Shown in pieces: positions 52,558-61,376 of a stretch of 64,000 nt of DNA. The DNA comes from Sulfobacillus thermotolerans (GTDB lineage Bacteria > Bacillota > Sulfobacillia > Sulfobacillales > Sulfobacillaceae). The translations under genes were made by a program, and so were the position numbers. The notes under the pieces were generated by a model. That model saw nothing but the letters and a program-made list of their open reading frames with translations, searched no databases and was not told the origin of the DNA. Every line of letters begins with the position of its first letter. Position 1 is the first letter of the stretch. The stretch is from NCBI GenBank assembly GCA_002951815.1, contig CP019454.1, forward strand, positions 1,922,001-1,986,000. Direction: 5' to 3'.

Positions 52558-52917
52558 TTAAGACGAGTGGCCTTGTTTTCTTCGGGCCACTTTGTTTTGT
52601 ATAAGGGCCCGCACATCGGCCCAATCATCCTCTGACAAGGTGGCGAGTGCTTCGGCCCATTCGTCCGGTTGTATCCCGTAGGGAGCGGATTCTTCTTGTA
52701 AATGCGGCGTGAGGTAGCCGGCTTGTTGCATTAATTGTTCATAGGGTAAGTCGAGGGCATCGGCTAAACGACCTAAAATAGCGGGGCGGGGAGGTTCCCT
52801 GAGTCCACGTTCGACGCGCGAGAGGTACGAAGGGCTGGTGCGGCTCAGACGAGCCAGTTCCACCAAGGATAGATGGCAGGCTTGTCGCCTGGATCGTAGA
52901 AAATGCCCAAAACGCAT
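52558..52917 (-). CDS. XRE family transcriptional regulator
   Basis: A 119-residue protein with an N-terminal helix-turn-helix (LSLVELARLSRTSPSYLSRV then ERGLREPP, about residues 18-45) and an acidic C-terminal part. ATG 52917 has AAGGAGGG at 7 bases; the adjacent GTG 52920 is possible. It is divergent from another small XRE gene across 143 bases holding three related inverted repeats, probably its operators. Confidence 0.82.
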   Translation of the reverse strand: MRFGHFLRSRRQACHLSLVELARLSRTSPSYLSRVERGLREPPRPAILGRLADALDLPYEQLMQQAGYLTPHLQEESAPYGIQPDEWAEALATLSEDDWADVRALIQNKVARRKQGHSS

Positions 52918-52967
52918 CACCAGCCCTCCTTTGTCCGTACGGTATCATCCCTATCCTACTCAATTCG

Positions 52968-53047
52968 TTGCCTGTAGGCAACTCCCGTGCTGCCTAAGAA
53001 AATTGCCAAAATAGCAAATCTGGGCTATGATTTTGCCAAAAAGGTAA
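52968..53047. promoter_or_regulatory. Three related operators and a promoter between divergent XRE genes
   Basis: TTGCC-TGTA-GGCAA (52968-52981), TTGCC-AAAAT-AGCAA (53003-53017) and TTGCC-AAAAA-GGTAA (53033-53047) share the half-site TTGCC with an inverted partner. A promoter TTGCCA (53003-53008), 17 bases, TATGAT (53026-53031) reads towards the 69-residue gene, so sites 2 and 3 flank and overlap it. This is the layout of an autorepressed switch. Confidence 0.7.
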
Positions 53048-53060
53048 AAGAGGGATTGTC

Positions 53061-53270
53061 ATGGCTACGTTAACAGTAAATATACCGGCAATGAGGAATT
53101 ATATGGAACAACGAGGATGGTCCGAACGTGACCTGGCGGCCCATATGGATTTAGCGTATTCTTATGTGAATCGGGTACTGGGAGGCAAAAGGCAGCCAGG
53201 AGCCAAATTTATAGCCGGCGTGCTGCTCTTAGGTATGACGCTTGAAGAAGCTTTTATTTTACAACGATAG
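53061..53270 (+). CDS. Small XRE-type helix-turn-helix protein
   Basis: A 69-residue protein that is little more than a helix-turn-helix: GWSERDLAAHMDLAYSYVNR then VLGGKRQPG. GAGGGA precedes the ATG. Cro-like or immunity-type partners of this size are common in mobile elements, but no other element genes are near, so it is probably a two-gene regulatory switch with the divergent XRE gene. The target beyond the shared operators is unknown. Confidence 0.75.
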   Translation: MATLTVNIPAMRNYMEQRGWSERDLAAHMDLAYSYVNRVLGGKRQPGAKFIAGVLLLGMTLEEAFILQR

Positions 53271-53396
53271 CCCTAGGTCGCGATGATGAGTGGCCTAAAA
53301 GGCTATGGCGAACACTTGGTTGCCGTATCTAGTATAGTGAATGCTTAATGTTGTTTAATTTCGGTTAAACTTCCTTTGATTTTTTAATATTGGATG

Positions 53397-53415
53397 CGTT
53401 CATAGCCGATGAACG
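53397..53415. repeat. Inverted repeat in the hemA upstream region
   Basis: CGTTCAT (53397-53403) and ATGAACG (53409-53415) flank a 5-base spacer, just upstream of a TATGAT -10-like element at 53419. It may be an operator for the heme operon. Nothing else was found in 53271-53490. Confidence 0.4.
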
Positions 53416-53490
53416 TGTTATGATGAGAGAAATAGTGATCGGCACATAGGTTTGCCAGAATACGGTCACGCTAGATTTGAGGTGGCTTGG

Positions 53491-54801
53491 ATGCAGATAC
53501 AGGTTGTCGGAATTAATCACAAAACTGCATCGCTAAAAATACGCGCTCGGGTGGGGCTCACGCCGGAGTTAATTGCTGATGCATATCAGCGACTCGGTGA
53601 GTTGCATGGTAATCAAGGCGTGGTCATTTTGTCGACGTGCAATCGCACAGAAATATATGTCGCCGGAAATGTGTCTTATGCCGCCATGGTGAAATGGTGG
53701 GCGAAGATTGTTGGCGTCGATCAGAGTGAATTCGTCGATGCAGTGTTTTGGTATGCAGATGACCGGGCATTCGATCATCTCTTTCGGGTGGCAGCGGGGC
53801 TGGATTCAATGGTTTTGGGCGAAACACAAATCCTGGGGCAGGTCAAAGCGGCTTATGAGGTATCGCAGCGCTATGGTGCGGCCAAAGCCCTGCACCGTCT
53901 ATTTCGCTATACCCTGACCGTCGGTAAAAGAGCCCATGCCGAAACGGGCATTAGTCATAATGCGCTGTCGATGGGGCATGCCGTGGTGGAATTGGCACGC
54001 AAGGTGTTTGAGGATATTCATAAGACGCATGCCCTGGTGATTGGTTCGGGTGAAATGGGAACGCTGGTGGGCCGTCATTTAACATCAGCGGGTGTGGGCA
54101 GGTTGACGCTGGTCAATCGTACGGTTGCCAAGGCGCAAGAATTGGCAGAGGAATTGGGCGCCGACTATGCGGATATGGCAGCTCTCCCACAACTATTGCG
54201 TGGAGCGGATATTGTCGTTACGGCCACGAATGCGTCGGGGTTTTTACTTGACGAAACCATGGTACGCACGGCAATTCGGGGAAACACCCAGAAGTTGCGG
54301 TTTCTCTTTGACTTATCTGTGCCTCGCAATATCGACCCGGCCATTGCTAAATTAGGGGCGGGAATCTTTTTGTATGATGTCGATGATGTGGAGGCGGTTG
54401 TGCAAGCAAATTTGGCACAACGGCAAAAAGAAGCCGTGAAAGTCGAGCGCATTATCCAGGAGGAGATCCGTTCTTTGAAAGAAGAATTGGCGGCATCGGA
54501 AGTGGGGCCCGTTATTCGCCAGCTGCGTTCCAAGGCCGATGCCATTCGCACGGCTGAGTTGGAGAAGGCTATGAACCGTTTGCCGCACTTGTCCGCTGAG
54601 GAAAAGGCCGTTGTGGCTGATACGACACGGCTTATCCTCAATAAGTTTCTTAATGATGCTATGGTGACTATGCGCTCCTGGGCAGCCGAAGGGGACAAGC
54701 AAAATCATATTGATGCCGTGCGCGAACTGTTTAAGCTGACGGAGTCCAACGAGCCCTCCAGTGTCCCGATGCAAGGTGTGGCGCTCGAACCAGAGCGGTA
54801 A
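53491..54801 (+). CDS. hemA: Glutamyl-tRNA reductase
   Basis: NADPH enzyme making glutamate-1-semialdehyde, first step of heme synthesis. A 436-residue protein: VVGINHKTASLKIR (about 5-18), the catalytic cysteine in STCNRTEIY (about 48-56), GLDSMVLGETQILGQVK (about 103-119), the nucleotide-binding VIGSGEMGTL (about 183) and a helical C-terminal dimerisation part. ATG 53491 follows GAGGTGG; TTG 53452 is in frame but not family-like. It is the first gene of hemA-X-C-D-B. Confidence 0.94.
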   Translation: MQIQVVGINHKTASLKIRARVGLTPELIADAYQRLGELHGNQGVVILSTCNRTEIYVAGNVSYAAMVKWWAKIVGVDQSEFVDAVFWYADDRAFDHLFRVAAGLDSMVLGETQILGQVKAAYEVSQRYGAAKALHRLFRYTLTVGKRAHAETGISHNALSMGHAVVELARKVFEDIHKTHALVIGSGEMGTLVGRHLTSAGVGRLTLVNRTVAKAQELAEELGADYADMAALPQLLRGADIVVTATNASGFLLDETMVRTAIRGNTQKLRFLFDLSVPRNIDPAIAKLGAGIFLYDVDDVEAVVQANLAQRQKEAVKVERIIQEEIRSLKEELAASEVGPVIRQLRSKADAIRTAELEKAMNRLPHLSAEEKAVVADTTRLILNKFLNDAMVTMRSWAAEGDKQNHIDAVRELFKLTESNEPSSVPMQGVALEPER

Positions 54802-54819
54802 ACTAGGGCGGGGATACCG

Positions 54820-55581
54820 GTGGAAGCGCTGTTAGCCGTAACCTTTTTAGGATACATGATAGCAGCGGCCGCATTTGTGGCCGCTTTATATGATGCCCAG
54901 TGGAAACGCTGGGCTTTTTCGAGTTTAGCTGTGGGCTGGGGGGCACAGACCGCATGGCTGGTCCGTGAGGGTTTTCAACGGGGGCTATGGCCTATCACCA
55001 CGATGTATGACTGGACAGCCGGATTCGTTTGGCTGTCCATTGTGGCATTTGTCTTCTATCAACGGCTTCGTCCCACATGGCCGCTTGGGGGATTTTTAAT
55101 GCCTGTGGTGGTTGTGGTATGGTTGGGAGGGCAGGTGCTACCGAGAACGCCCGGCACGTCCACGGTTCTTGTATCCTCCATCGCTTCCATGGCGGCATAC
55201 GTGGCCTTTTTAATTGCCGCAGTGTTTAGTGTCATGTATTTTGAAAAAGAGCGGGAGCTTAAATGGAAGAAAGTTCGCGTCTTCTATTATCAATTGCCTT
55301 CCCTCGACGTGATGGATATGGTCAGTGCCCGGTTGGTGTGGCTCGGACTCGCATTGTTGACAATGGCGTTAGGCGCGGGATTTTTGGTGCCGACTGGCAG
55401 CCGGATGGGGCTTCGTGCCGTGTCGACGGTCATTGTGTGGGTAATCTATGCGCTATATGTCGCGCTTCGGCAATGGGGTTGGCAAGGACACCGGGCTGCG
55501 GTGTATCTTATGCTGGCGTTTGTCTTGATTTTGGTCGACGTCTTTCTCGTGGGGAGTCTCACCCACGGAGCATTTTATTAA
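54820..55581 (+). CDS. hemX: HemX-like cytochrome assembly family membrane protein
   Basis: A 253-residue protein with about eight membrane helices and the CcsA/HemX-like tryptophan-rich region (TTMYDWTAGFVWLSIVAF). Bacillus HemX lies in the same operon position and lowers HemA level; that role is inferred. GTG 54820 follows GGGCGGGGA. It is 18 bases after hemA and 41 before hemC. Confidence 0.8.
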   Translation: MEALLAVTFLGYMIAAAAFVAALYDAQWKRWAFSSLAVGWGAQTAWLVREGFQRGLWPITTMYDWTAGFVWLSIVAFVFYQRLRPTWPLGGFLMPVVVVVWLGGQVLPRTPGTSTVLVSSIASMAAYVAFLIAAVFSVMYFEKERELKWKKVRVFYYQLPSLDVMDMVSARLVWLGLALLTMALGAGFLVPTGSRMGLRAVSTVIVWVIYALYVALRQWGWQGHRAAVYLMLAFVLILVDVFLVGSLTHGAFY

Positions 55582-55622
55582 AAGCATGGGGATTTGAAGG
55601 CAGAAAGAAGGCAAAATAAACG

Positions 55623-56519
55623 ATGCTCAAAGTAGGGTCACGCGCTAGCACTTTGGCAACAGCGCAGGCAGAACAGGTGGTGCGTTTAATTACGGATGCG
55701 GGTGTGGCGTGCGAACTTGTCCTCTTTGAAACGAAGGGCGATAAAATCCTTGATCGGGCCTTGGACGCGATTGGCGATAAAGGGCTTTTTACCACGGAGC
55801 TTGAAAATGCGCTGATTGCCGGGACGATTGACTTGGCTGTGCACTCGCTTAAAGACTTGCCGACTACCCTGATGGAGGACTTGACGATTGGCGCCTATCT
55901 CTTGCCGGAAGATCCACGCGATGTCTTGATTGCGGCGCCACACCTTACTTGGGAGACACTTCCTTCGGGGGCGGTGATTGGCACCTCCAGTTTGCGCCGC
56001 AAGGCGTTTTTGTCCGCCATGCGCCCCGATTTAGAAATTGTGCCGGTCCGAGGCAATTTGCAGACTCGCGTCGAGAAATGGAAGTCCCAAGGCTGGGACG
56101 GCTTGATATTAGCGGCTGCAGGCGTTCACCGATTGCACTGGCAGGACATGATCGCCAGTTACATGGACCCTTGGACGTTTGTGCCGAGTCCGGGCCAAGG
56201 AGTCTTGGCGGCCGAAATACGCCGTGATAACGAACCTATTCAACAGTTACTCGCCTCACTCAATGATGAACAAGCGGCCTTGCGTGCGCGGGCGGTGCGC
56301 GCCTGTTTGGCGCAACTCGGCGGCGGCTGTCAAATTCCTTTTGGCGCCTATGCCGAACTTGTGGATTCGCATGTCCTGCGGATGCGTGCAAAAGTGGGTG
56401 ATCTTCAAGGCGAACATATTCTTGTGGCCGATGTTCAGGGCAATGTGGCCGACCCGGAACGGATTGGGCGCGAAGCAGGACAGCGTCTGATAGAACAAGG
56501 TGCCTTAAAATTGCTCTAG
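55623..56519 (+). CDS. hemC: Porphobilinogen deaminase
   Basis: Joins four porphobilinogens to hydroxymethylbilane. A 298-residue protein with VGSRASTLATAQAEQV (about 4-19), HSLKDLPT (about 78-85), GTSSLRRKAFL (about 120) and the dipyrromethane-cofactor cysteine in LGGGCQIPFGAY (about 234-245). The ATG follows AGAAGG. It is 10 bases before hemD. Confidence 0.94.
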   Translation: MLKVGSRASTLATAQAEQVVRLITDAGVACELVLFETKGDKILDRALDAIGDKGLFTTELENALIAGTIDLAVHSLKDLPTTLMEDLTIGAYLLPEDPRDVLIAAPHLTWETLPSGAVIGTSSLRRKAFLSAMRPDLEIVPVRGNLQTRVEKWKSQGWDGLILAAAGVHRLHWQDMIASYMDPWTFVPSPGQGVLAAEIRRDNEPIQQLLASLNDEQAALRARAVRACLAQLGGGCQIPFGAYAELVDSHVLRMRAKVGDLQGEHILVADVQGNVADPERIGREAGQRLIEQGALKLL

Positions 56520-56529
56520 AGGGGGGTGT

Positions 56530-57855
56530 GTGGTGGCTAGGGTATATTTTATCGGGGCGGGCCCAGCTGGCGTGCGGTGGATAACCCAACAAGGCTGGGA
56601 TATCCTTGCGCGCGTGGATGTGGCATTAGTTACGGATCAAGCAGTACCGGAAGGCGAGTGGCCGTGGCCGGCACAGGCAGAACACATCACAGCGGATGAG
56701 GTCATCTCCCGTTTAAAGCACTGGACGGACCAGGACCGGACGGTGGCGGTTCTGGTGCCCGAATCTCCTGCTCACCATCCCTTGTTGCCGACATGGGTGA
56801 CCTGGGTGCAAGAGCGCAGGCAATTGGGGGCGGTTGTGCCAGGGATTTGGCGCATGACGGCCGTGTTGGATACCGAAGGCTTTACCCTCGCGAAACCGCT
56901 TGAAGCGGTGGAGCCTGCGCAACACCTGCAGATAGCGACGTATACCCTTTCAGCTGACACGACAACTTGGGCATATGGGGCGCCTGGGCAATGGAGGCAG
57001 ATAGGCAATGACGAAATGGATTTTAAGGCATGGTTGACTGTCAAAACCCCCGCGTCTGTTGCTCCTTCATTGTGGTTTTCCCGCAGGCCCTTGGCGGGTC
57101 GTACCGTCATGCTCTTAAGGGCCGGCCGCGCGGCGGCTCGGGCCCGCGAACGACTTGAGGAGTATGGCGCTACGGTCTTACTCGCACCGGTGTCGGCTGT
57201 TACCGATCCCGTATCATGGGAAGCGGTGGACGAAGCAATCACGCATTTAGAACGGTTTGACTGGGTCATTTTTACCAGTCAAGAGGCCGTCTCGCGCTTC
57301 TTTTCCGCGATGCGGCGCTTGCGCCTGGACATTCGTAAGTTGTCTGCGCAAATTGCTGTAGTCGGACCGCAGACTGCGGCTGCGGTTCAAGACTACGGCA
57401 TTTACCCTAGTCTTATGCCTGATGAAGAATATAGTCAGGAGGGACTGGCGGAGCGCTTGGCGTCTTTACCGTTGTTGGGCAAAGGCATTTTGCTTCCGGG
57501 CGGCAACCTCAATCGCTCTTATCTCAAGGACTTTCTTATGCAGCAGGGCGCATTGGTCACGTCTATCGCCCTCTATCAAAATCTCCTAGTGCCCTTAAGC
57601 CCTGCAGTGGCTAAGCGGGTAGCCGCTCACGACATCGACGCTGTGTTTTATACGGCATCGTCGGCGGTTGAGCATTTATGGGAACCGCATCCCGAGTTGC
57701 GTGAGGCGTTGCGGCAAACGCAAGCCGTGAGTATCGGCCCCTTAACAACAAGAACATTGCATCACTATGTCGTGGGGGAAATCTTGGAGGCCGAGACATC
57801 CTCTATGGAAGCCATGGTCGAGGCGTTGGTGCGGCATTATCAAACTCATCGTTAA
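56530..57855 (+). CDS. hemD: Uroporphyrinogen-III synthase with a degenerate N-terminal methylase-like domain
   Basis: A 441-residue protein, nearly twice the length of plain HemD. The HemD part (about residue 185 onward) has LRAGRAAARARERLEEYGA, FTSQEAVSRFF and a late FYTASSAVEHLW segment, as expected. The first 180 residues start VYFIGAGPAGVRWITQQGWD, which recalls CobA-type SAM methyltransferases (GAGPGD), but the SAM-site sequence is altered and the region is shorter. It may be an inactive relic of a CobA-HemD fusion. GTG 56530 or 56533 starts the gene after GGGGGG. Confidence 0.8.
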   Translation: MVARVYFIGAGPAGVRWITQQGWDILARVDVALVTDQAVPEGEWPWPAQAEHITADEVISRLKHWTDQDRTVAVLVPESPAHHPLLPTWVTWVQERRQLGAVVPGIWRMTAVLDTEGFTLAKPLEAVEPAQHLQIATYTLSADTTTWAYGAPGQWRQIGNDEMDFKAWLTVKTPASVAPSLWFSRRPLAGRTVMLLRAGRAAARARERLEEYGATVLLAPVSAVTDPVSWEAVDEAITHLERFDWVIFTSQEAVSRFFSAMRRLRLDIRKLSAQIAVVGPQTAAAVQDYGIYPSLMPDEEYSQEGLAERLASLPLLGKGILLPGGNLNRSYLKDFLMQQGALVTSIALYQNLLVPLSPAVAKRVAAHDIDAVFYTASSAVEHLWEPHPELREALRQTQAVSIGPLTTRTLHHYVVGEILEAETSSMEAMVEALVRHYQTHR

Positions 57856-57870
57856 GGAGTGATTTCCATT

Positions 57871-58845
57871 ATGTTTCCGATAGAACGTCCGAGACGTCTT
57901 CGTCAAACTGAAGGGCTAAGGGCATTGGTGCGTGAAACACGCGTGGCCGTCGAACAATTAATTTATCCGGTGTTTGTTCGCCCCGGGCAAGGACTTCAAG
58001 AACCCATTAGCTCGATGCCCGGGATTTATCAGTGGTCGGTAGATACCTTATGTGCTCATCTTGAAGAGGTCTATGCATTAGGTGTGCATGCTTTTCTCTT
58101 CTTCGGCATTCCCAGCCATAAGGATGCGCAAGGATCCGAAGCCTATAGTCCTGATGGGATTGTCCAGCGTGCGCTGCAGGCGGTTCACGAACGGCTTCCC
58201 GACGCGACCTTGATTGCCGATTTGTGTTTATGTGAATATACGGACCATGGTCATTGTGGCCTATTGCATGGAGAGATTGTGGACAATGACGCGACGATTG
58301 ATGTCTTAGCTCGTACGGCTGTCGTCCAAGCGCGGGCCGGGGCCACGGTGGTAGCGCCTTCGGATATGATGGATGGGCGGGTGGGCGCTATACGTCGCGC
58401 CTTGGACGCTGCTGGCTTTGAACAGGTGCCGATTATGTCTTATGCGGCCAAATATGCGTCGGGTTTTTACGGGCCCTTCCGCGAAGCGGCAGAGAATACC
58501 CCGACCTTTGGTGATCGGCGGGCTTACCAAATGGACCCGGCCAATCGCCAAGAGGCCTTAAAAGAGGTGTTGCTGGATTTAGAAGAAGGGGCGGACATGG
58601 TCATTGTGAAGCCGGCGATGCCATATTTGGATGTGCTGTCTGATGTCAAAAAGGCGGTCAGAGTGCCAGTGGCGGCTTACCAAGTGTCGGGAGAATTTGC
58701 CATGATTAAGGCGGCCGGACAATTGGGATGGCTGGAAGAACGTCGCGTGATTGAAGAATCATTAGTGAGCATCAAACGCGCGGGCGCTGACATGATTATC
58801 ACCTACTTTGCGCCTGATATGGCGCGCTGGGCGCAAGAGCGTTAG
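57871..58845 (+). CDS. hemB: Porphobilinogen synthase (ALA dehydratase)
   Basis: Condenses two aminolevulinate molecules. A 324-residue TIM barrel: the metal-binding cysteines in ADLCLCEYTDHGHCG (about 117-131), the first lysine in MSYAAKYAS (about 193-201) and the Schiff-base lysine in VKPAMPYLD (about 248-256). ATG 57871 follows AAGGAG at a distance of 11; the GTG at 57859 lies within that site. The cysteine triad indicates a zinc enzyme. No hemL follows. Confidence 0.94.
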   Translation: MFPIERPRRLRQTEGLRALVRETRVAVEQLIYPVFVRPGQGLQEPISSMPGIYQWSVDTLCAHLEEVYALGVHAFLFFGIPSHKDAQGSEAYSPDGIVQRALQAVHERLPDATLIADLCLCEYTDHGHCGLLHGEIVDNDATIDVLARTAVVQARAGATVVAPSDMMDGRVGAIRRALDAAGFEQVPIMSYAAKYASGFYGPFREAAENTPTFGDRRAYQMDPANRQEALKEVLLDLEEGADMVIVKPAMPYLDVLSDVKKAVRVPVAAYQVSGEFAMIKAAGQLGWLEERRVIEESLVSIKRAGADMIITYFAPDMARWAQER

Positions 58846-58931
58846 GGGGAAGAGGGGCGCACAGGGTACAATAGAAGAGGGGACTGGGTTTTCTGTTAAC
58901 CCTGCTGAATAGAGGAGAGGAGGCGTTATGA

Positions 58932-59108
58932 ATGGAGTTCGCATCTCAACGCAAATCGGGTAAGGTGCGTAATGAGGCCGTGTTTCTCTATGACATGAAT
59001 GCTGACGACCTATTCGAGTCTCAAGGCTACCTAGTGATAGATTCGTCACTGGGTATGATCACTTCGCCGGTTCCTCCAGTCTCCCCAGAGCATCAGAAGA
59101 TGCATTAA
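58932..59108 (+). CDS. Unrecognised 58-residue protein between hemB and selA
   Basis: A small frame with ATG 58932 preceded by GAGGAGGC at good spacing and ending at TAA 59106-59108. The product begins MEFASQRKSGKVRNEAVF and holds YDMNADDLFESQGYLV before a Pro/Ser-rich tail. It has no signal peptide or membrane helix. I do not know a family. The gene fills most of the 284-base gap 58846-59129 and is followed by a hairpin at 59120-59143. The start at 58928 in another frame gives only 11 residues. Confidence 0.55.
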   Translation: MEFASQRKSGKVRNEAVFLYDMNADDLFESQGYLVIDSSLGMITSPVPPVSPEHQKMH

Positions 59109-59119
59109 AACCGCAAAGA

Positions 59120-59143
59120 CAAGGCCGCCTTGTGGCGGCCTTG
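59120..59143. terminator. Perfect hairpin upstream of selA
   Basis: CAAGGCCGCC (59120-59129) and GGCGGCCTTG (59134-59143) pair fully with loop TTGT. No T run follows, so either weak termination or an RNA structure at the 5' side of selA is possible. It lies 22 bases before the likely start codon. Confidence 0.5.
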
Positions 59144-59165
59144 CGTAGGAGTGTGGCCGGACAAT

Positions 59166-60554
59166 ATGCAAGACCCAGATATTCGCAGACAAATTCCTGC
59201 AGCGCAAAAAATATGGCAAGCCATGCCAAACCCTTTGCCGGTGTCCCGTTATTGGGTCCGGCGGGCGATGGACGTGGTACTGGACGAGTTAAGACAAGAT
59301 GCGGTACAAGGACAGTTGCCGCCGCCCGTGCCCATAATTGTTCAAAACATTTTGCATAAGGCCGAAGAGTGGGCCATTCCGCACCTCAAACCGGTGATTA
59401 ATGCTACAGGGGTCCTTATCCATACAAATTTAGGGCGTTCTCCGCTACCGGCTGAGATTATGGAGATGGTAAAGGACGTTGCGACCCAATATTCGACCTT
59501 GGAATATGAAGTGGAAGCCGGGCGCCGGGGCTCGCGCCATGATCATGTGGCAGGGGTTTTGGCGGACCTGGTAGGCGGCGAGGCCGCGATGGTGGTCAAT
59601 AATAATGCGGCTGCCGTTTTGATGGCGTTGTCGGCATTGGCTCGGGGCCAAGAAGTGGTGGTGTCCCGGGGAGAATTGGTGGAAATTGGCGGTTCTTTTC
59701 GCATTCCCGAGGTGATGGCCTTGTCGGGTGCGATTTTGCGCGAAGTGGGGGCGACGAATAAGACGCATGCGCGCGATTATATTGGCGCGATTAACACCAA
59801 CACGGGCATGCTGCTTAAGGTCCATCAGTCAAATTTTCGTGTGATTGGATTTACCCAAGGGTTATCCACGGCTGATCTTGTCCGCATTGGTCGTGAATAT
59901 GGGATTGTGGTGATGGAAGATCTAGGAAGTGGCGTGATTGATCCGCTGCGGCTGGAGGATGTGGTCGAGCCTAGCGTCAAAGAGGTTGTGGGCGCTGGAG
60001 TTGATATCGTCACCTTTTCGGGCGATAAGCTGCTTGGGGGACCGCAGGCCGGCATTATTGTGGGGAAGGCGGCGATTATTGACCGGCTGAAAAAATATCC
60101 GTTGGCTCGGGCCGTTCGGGTCGATAAAATGACGTTGAGCGCTTTAGAGGGGACCATTCGGTGGTATTTGGAAGGGCGCGCTCAAGAGTTGCCACTGTGG
60201 CACATGATGACCCAAACGGTGGATACCCTTCAGCAACGTGCCACGGCCGTGGCGCAGGTGCTTCGCCAGCGCGTAAGCGGCCCTGTGGACATTGATACCG
60301 CTCCCGATTTTTCCCAAATTGGAGGAGGGTCTATGCCTGGGACCCATATTCCTTCGGTTGTTGTCCGGGTGACGCCGCAAGACGGCAGCGTGGTACCGCA
60401 TTTCGAACAACGCCTAAGATACGCCCGGATGCCGGTGATTGCACGCATTAGTCATGGTTCGGTAATTTTTGATCTGCGCACAATTTTCCCTAGTCAAGAA
60501 TCTTTGTTGATTGATACTATAGTGATGGCTCTGGAAGAGGCGCTCTTTACCTGA
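59166..60554 (+). CDS. selA: L-seryl-tRNA(Sec) selenium transferase
   Basis: PLP enzyme converting seryl-tRNA(Sec) to selenocysteinyl-tRNA(Sec). A protein of 462 residues with INATGVLIHTNLGRSPLP (about 79-96), GGSFRIPEVMALSGAILREVGATNKTH split over neighbouring pieces, and the PLP lysine in FSGDKLLGGPQAG (about 285-297). ATG 59166 is 14 bases after AGGAG; GTG 59151 lies within that site. Neither selB, selD nor a tRNA-Sec is found in the window, so a SelA-like paralogue cannot be fully ruled out. Confidence 0.88.
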   Translation: MQDPDIRRQIPAAQKIWQAMPNPLPVSRYWVRRAMDVVLDELRQDAVQGQLPPPVPIIVQNILHKAEEWAIPHLKPVINATGVLIHTNLGRSPLPAEIMEMVKDVATQYSTLEYEVEAGRRGSRHDHVAGVLADLVGGEAAMVVNNNAAAVLMALSALARGQEVVVSRGELVEIGGSFRIPEVMALSGAILREVGATNKTHARDYIGAINTNTGMLLKVHQSNFRVIGFTQGLSTADLVRIGREYGIVVMEDLGSGVIDPLRLEDVVEPSVKEVVGAGVDIVTFSGDKLLGGPQAGIIVGKAAIIDRLKKYPLARAVRVDKMTLSALEGTIRWYLEGRAQELPLWHMMTQTVDTLQQRATAVAQVLRQRVSGPVDIDTAPDFSQIGGGSMPGTHIPSVVVRVTPQDGSVVPHFEQRLRYARMPVIARISHGSVIFDLRTIFPSQESLLIDTIVMALEEALFT

Positions 60555-60580
60555 TACTCAAGAGCAAGGGAGAGATAGCG

Positions 60581-61348
60581 ATGAAAATTTTAGTCACCGT
60601 GAAGCAGGTGCCCGATACCGCGACGAAGATTCAAATTCGTGCGGACGGACAAGGCATTCACGAAGAAGGGATTAAATGGGTTATTAATCCTTATGATGAA
60701 TTTGCGATTGAAGAAGCCTTGCGTATAAAAGAAAAGCATGGGGGTGAAGTGGTGGTTCTGGCTTTGGGACCATCACGCGTGGAAGAGGCTGTGCGCCAGT
60801 CGCTGGCGATGGGAGCGGACCGGGCTGTCATTGTTACGACTGAGGGCTCAGTGGAACCCGCGACAGCGGCTCATGCCTTGGCCGCCATTTGCCAACAAGA
60901 GGGATTTGATTTGATTATTACGGGCAAACAAGCGGTTGACGATGATTCCGCTCAGGTTGGGCCTATGATTGCGGCCGGATTGGGCTTACCACAAGTGACG
61001 GTGGTGATTCACCTAGAAGTCGATGAAGCGTCGAAACGGCTGCGAGCGGAACGCGAATTAGAAGGCGCGAGCGAGATTGTGGAATTGCCCTATCCCGCCG
61101 TTGTGACAGCTCAACGGGGTTTAAACGAGCCGCGCTATCCGACGTTGCCCAATATTATGAAGGCCAAGAAGAAAGAAGTGCGGCGGGTCACTTTAGAGTC
61201 GTTGTCGTTACCGGCCCAACCGTGGGTGACGGTTAACCGGTTATTTGAACCACCAACACGGCCAGAGCCCACCATTCTCAGTGGGGATCCTGCCGAAACG
61301 GCGAAGGAATTGGTACGCCTGCTGCACAACCAGGCAAAAGTTTTATAG
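60581..61348 (+). CDS. etfB: Electron transfer flavoprotein beta subunit
   Basis: AMP-binding subunit of ETF, 255 residues. KILVTVKQVPDTATKIQI (residues 2-19), NPYDEFAIEEALRIKE (about 36-51), GKQAVDDDSAQVGPM (about 117-131) and the late LPYPAVVTAQRGLNEPRYP segments (about 170-188) are standard. AAGGGAGAGA precedes the ATG. With EtfA it accepts electrons from acyl-CoA dehydrogenases. Confidence 0.94.
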   Translation: MKILVTVKQVPDTATKIQIRADGQGIHEEGIKWVINPYDEFAIEEALRIKEKHGGEVVVLALGPSRVEEAVRQSLAMGADRAVIVTTEGSVEPATAAHALAAICQQEGFDLIITGKQAVDDDSAQVGPMIAAGLGLPQVTVVIHLEVDEASKRLRAERELEGASEIVELPYPAVVTAQRGLNEPRYPTLPNIMKAKKKEVRRVTLESLSLPAQPWVTVNRLFEPPTRPEPTILSGDPAETAKELVRLLHNQAKVL

Positions 61349-61376
61349 GGAAATGCAGAAGTAGGAGGGATTTAGG

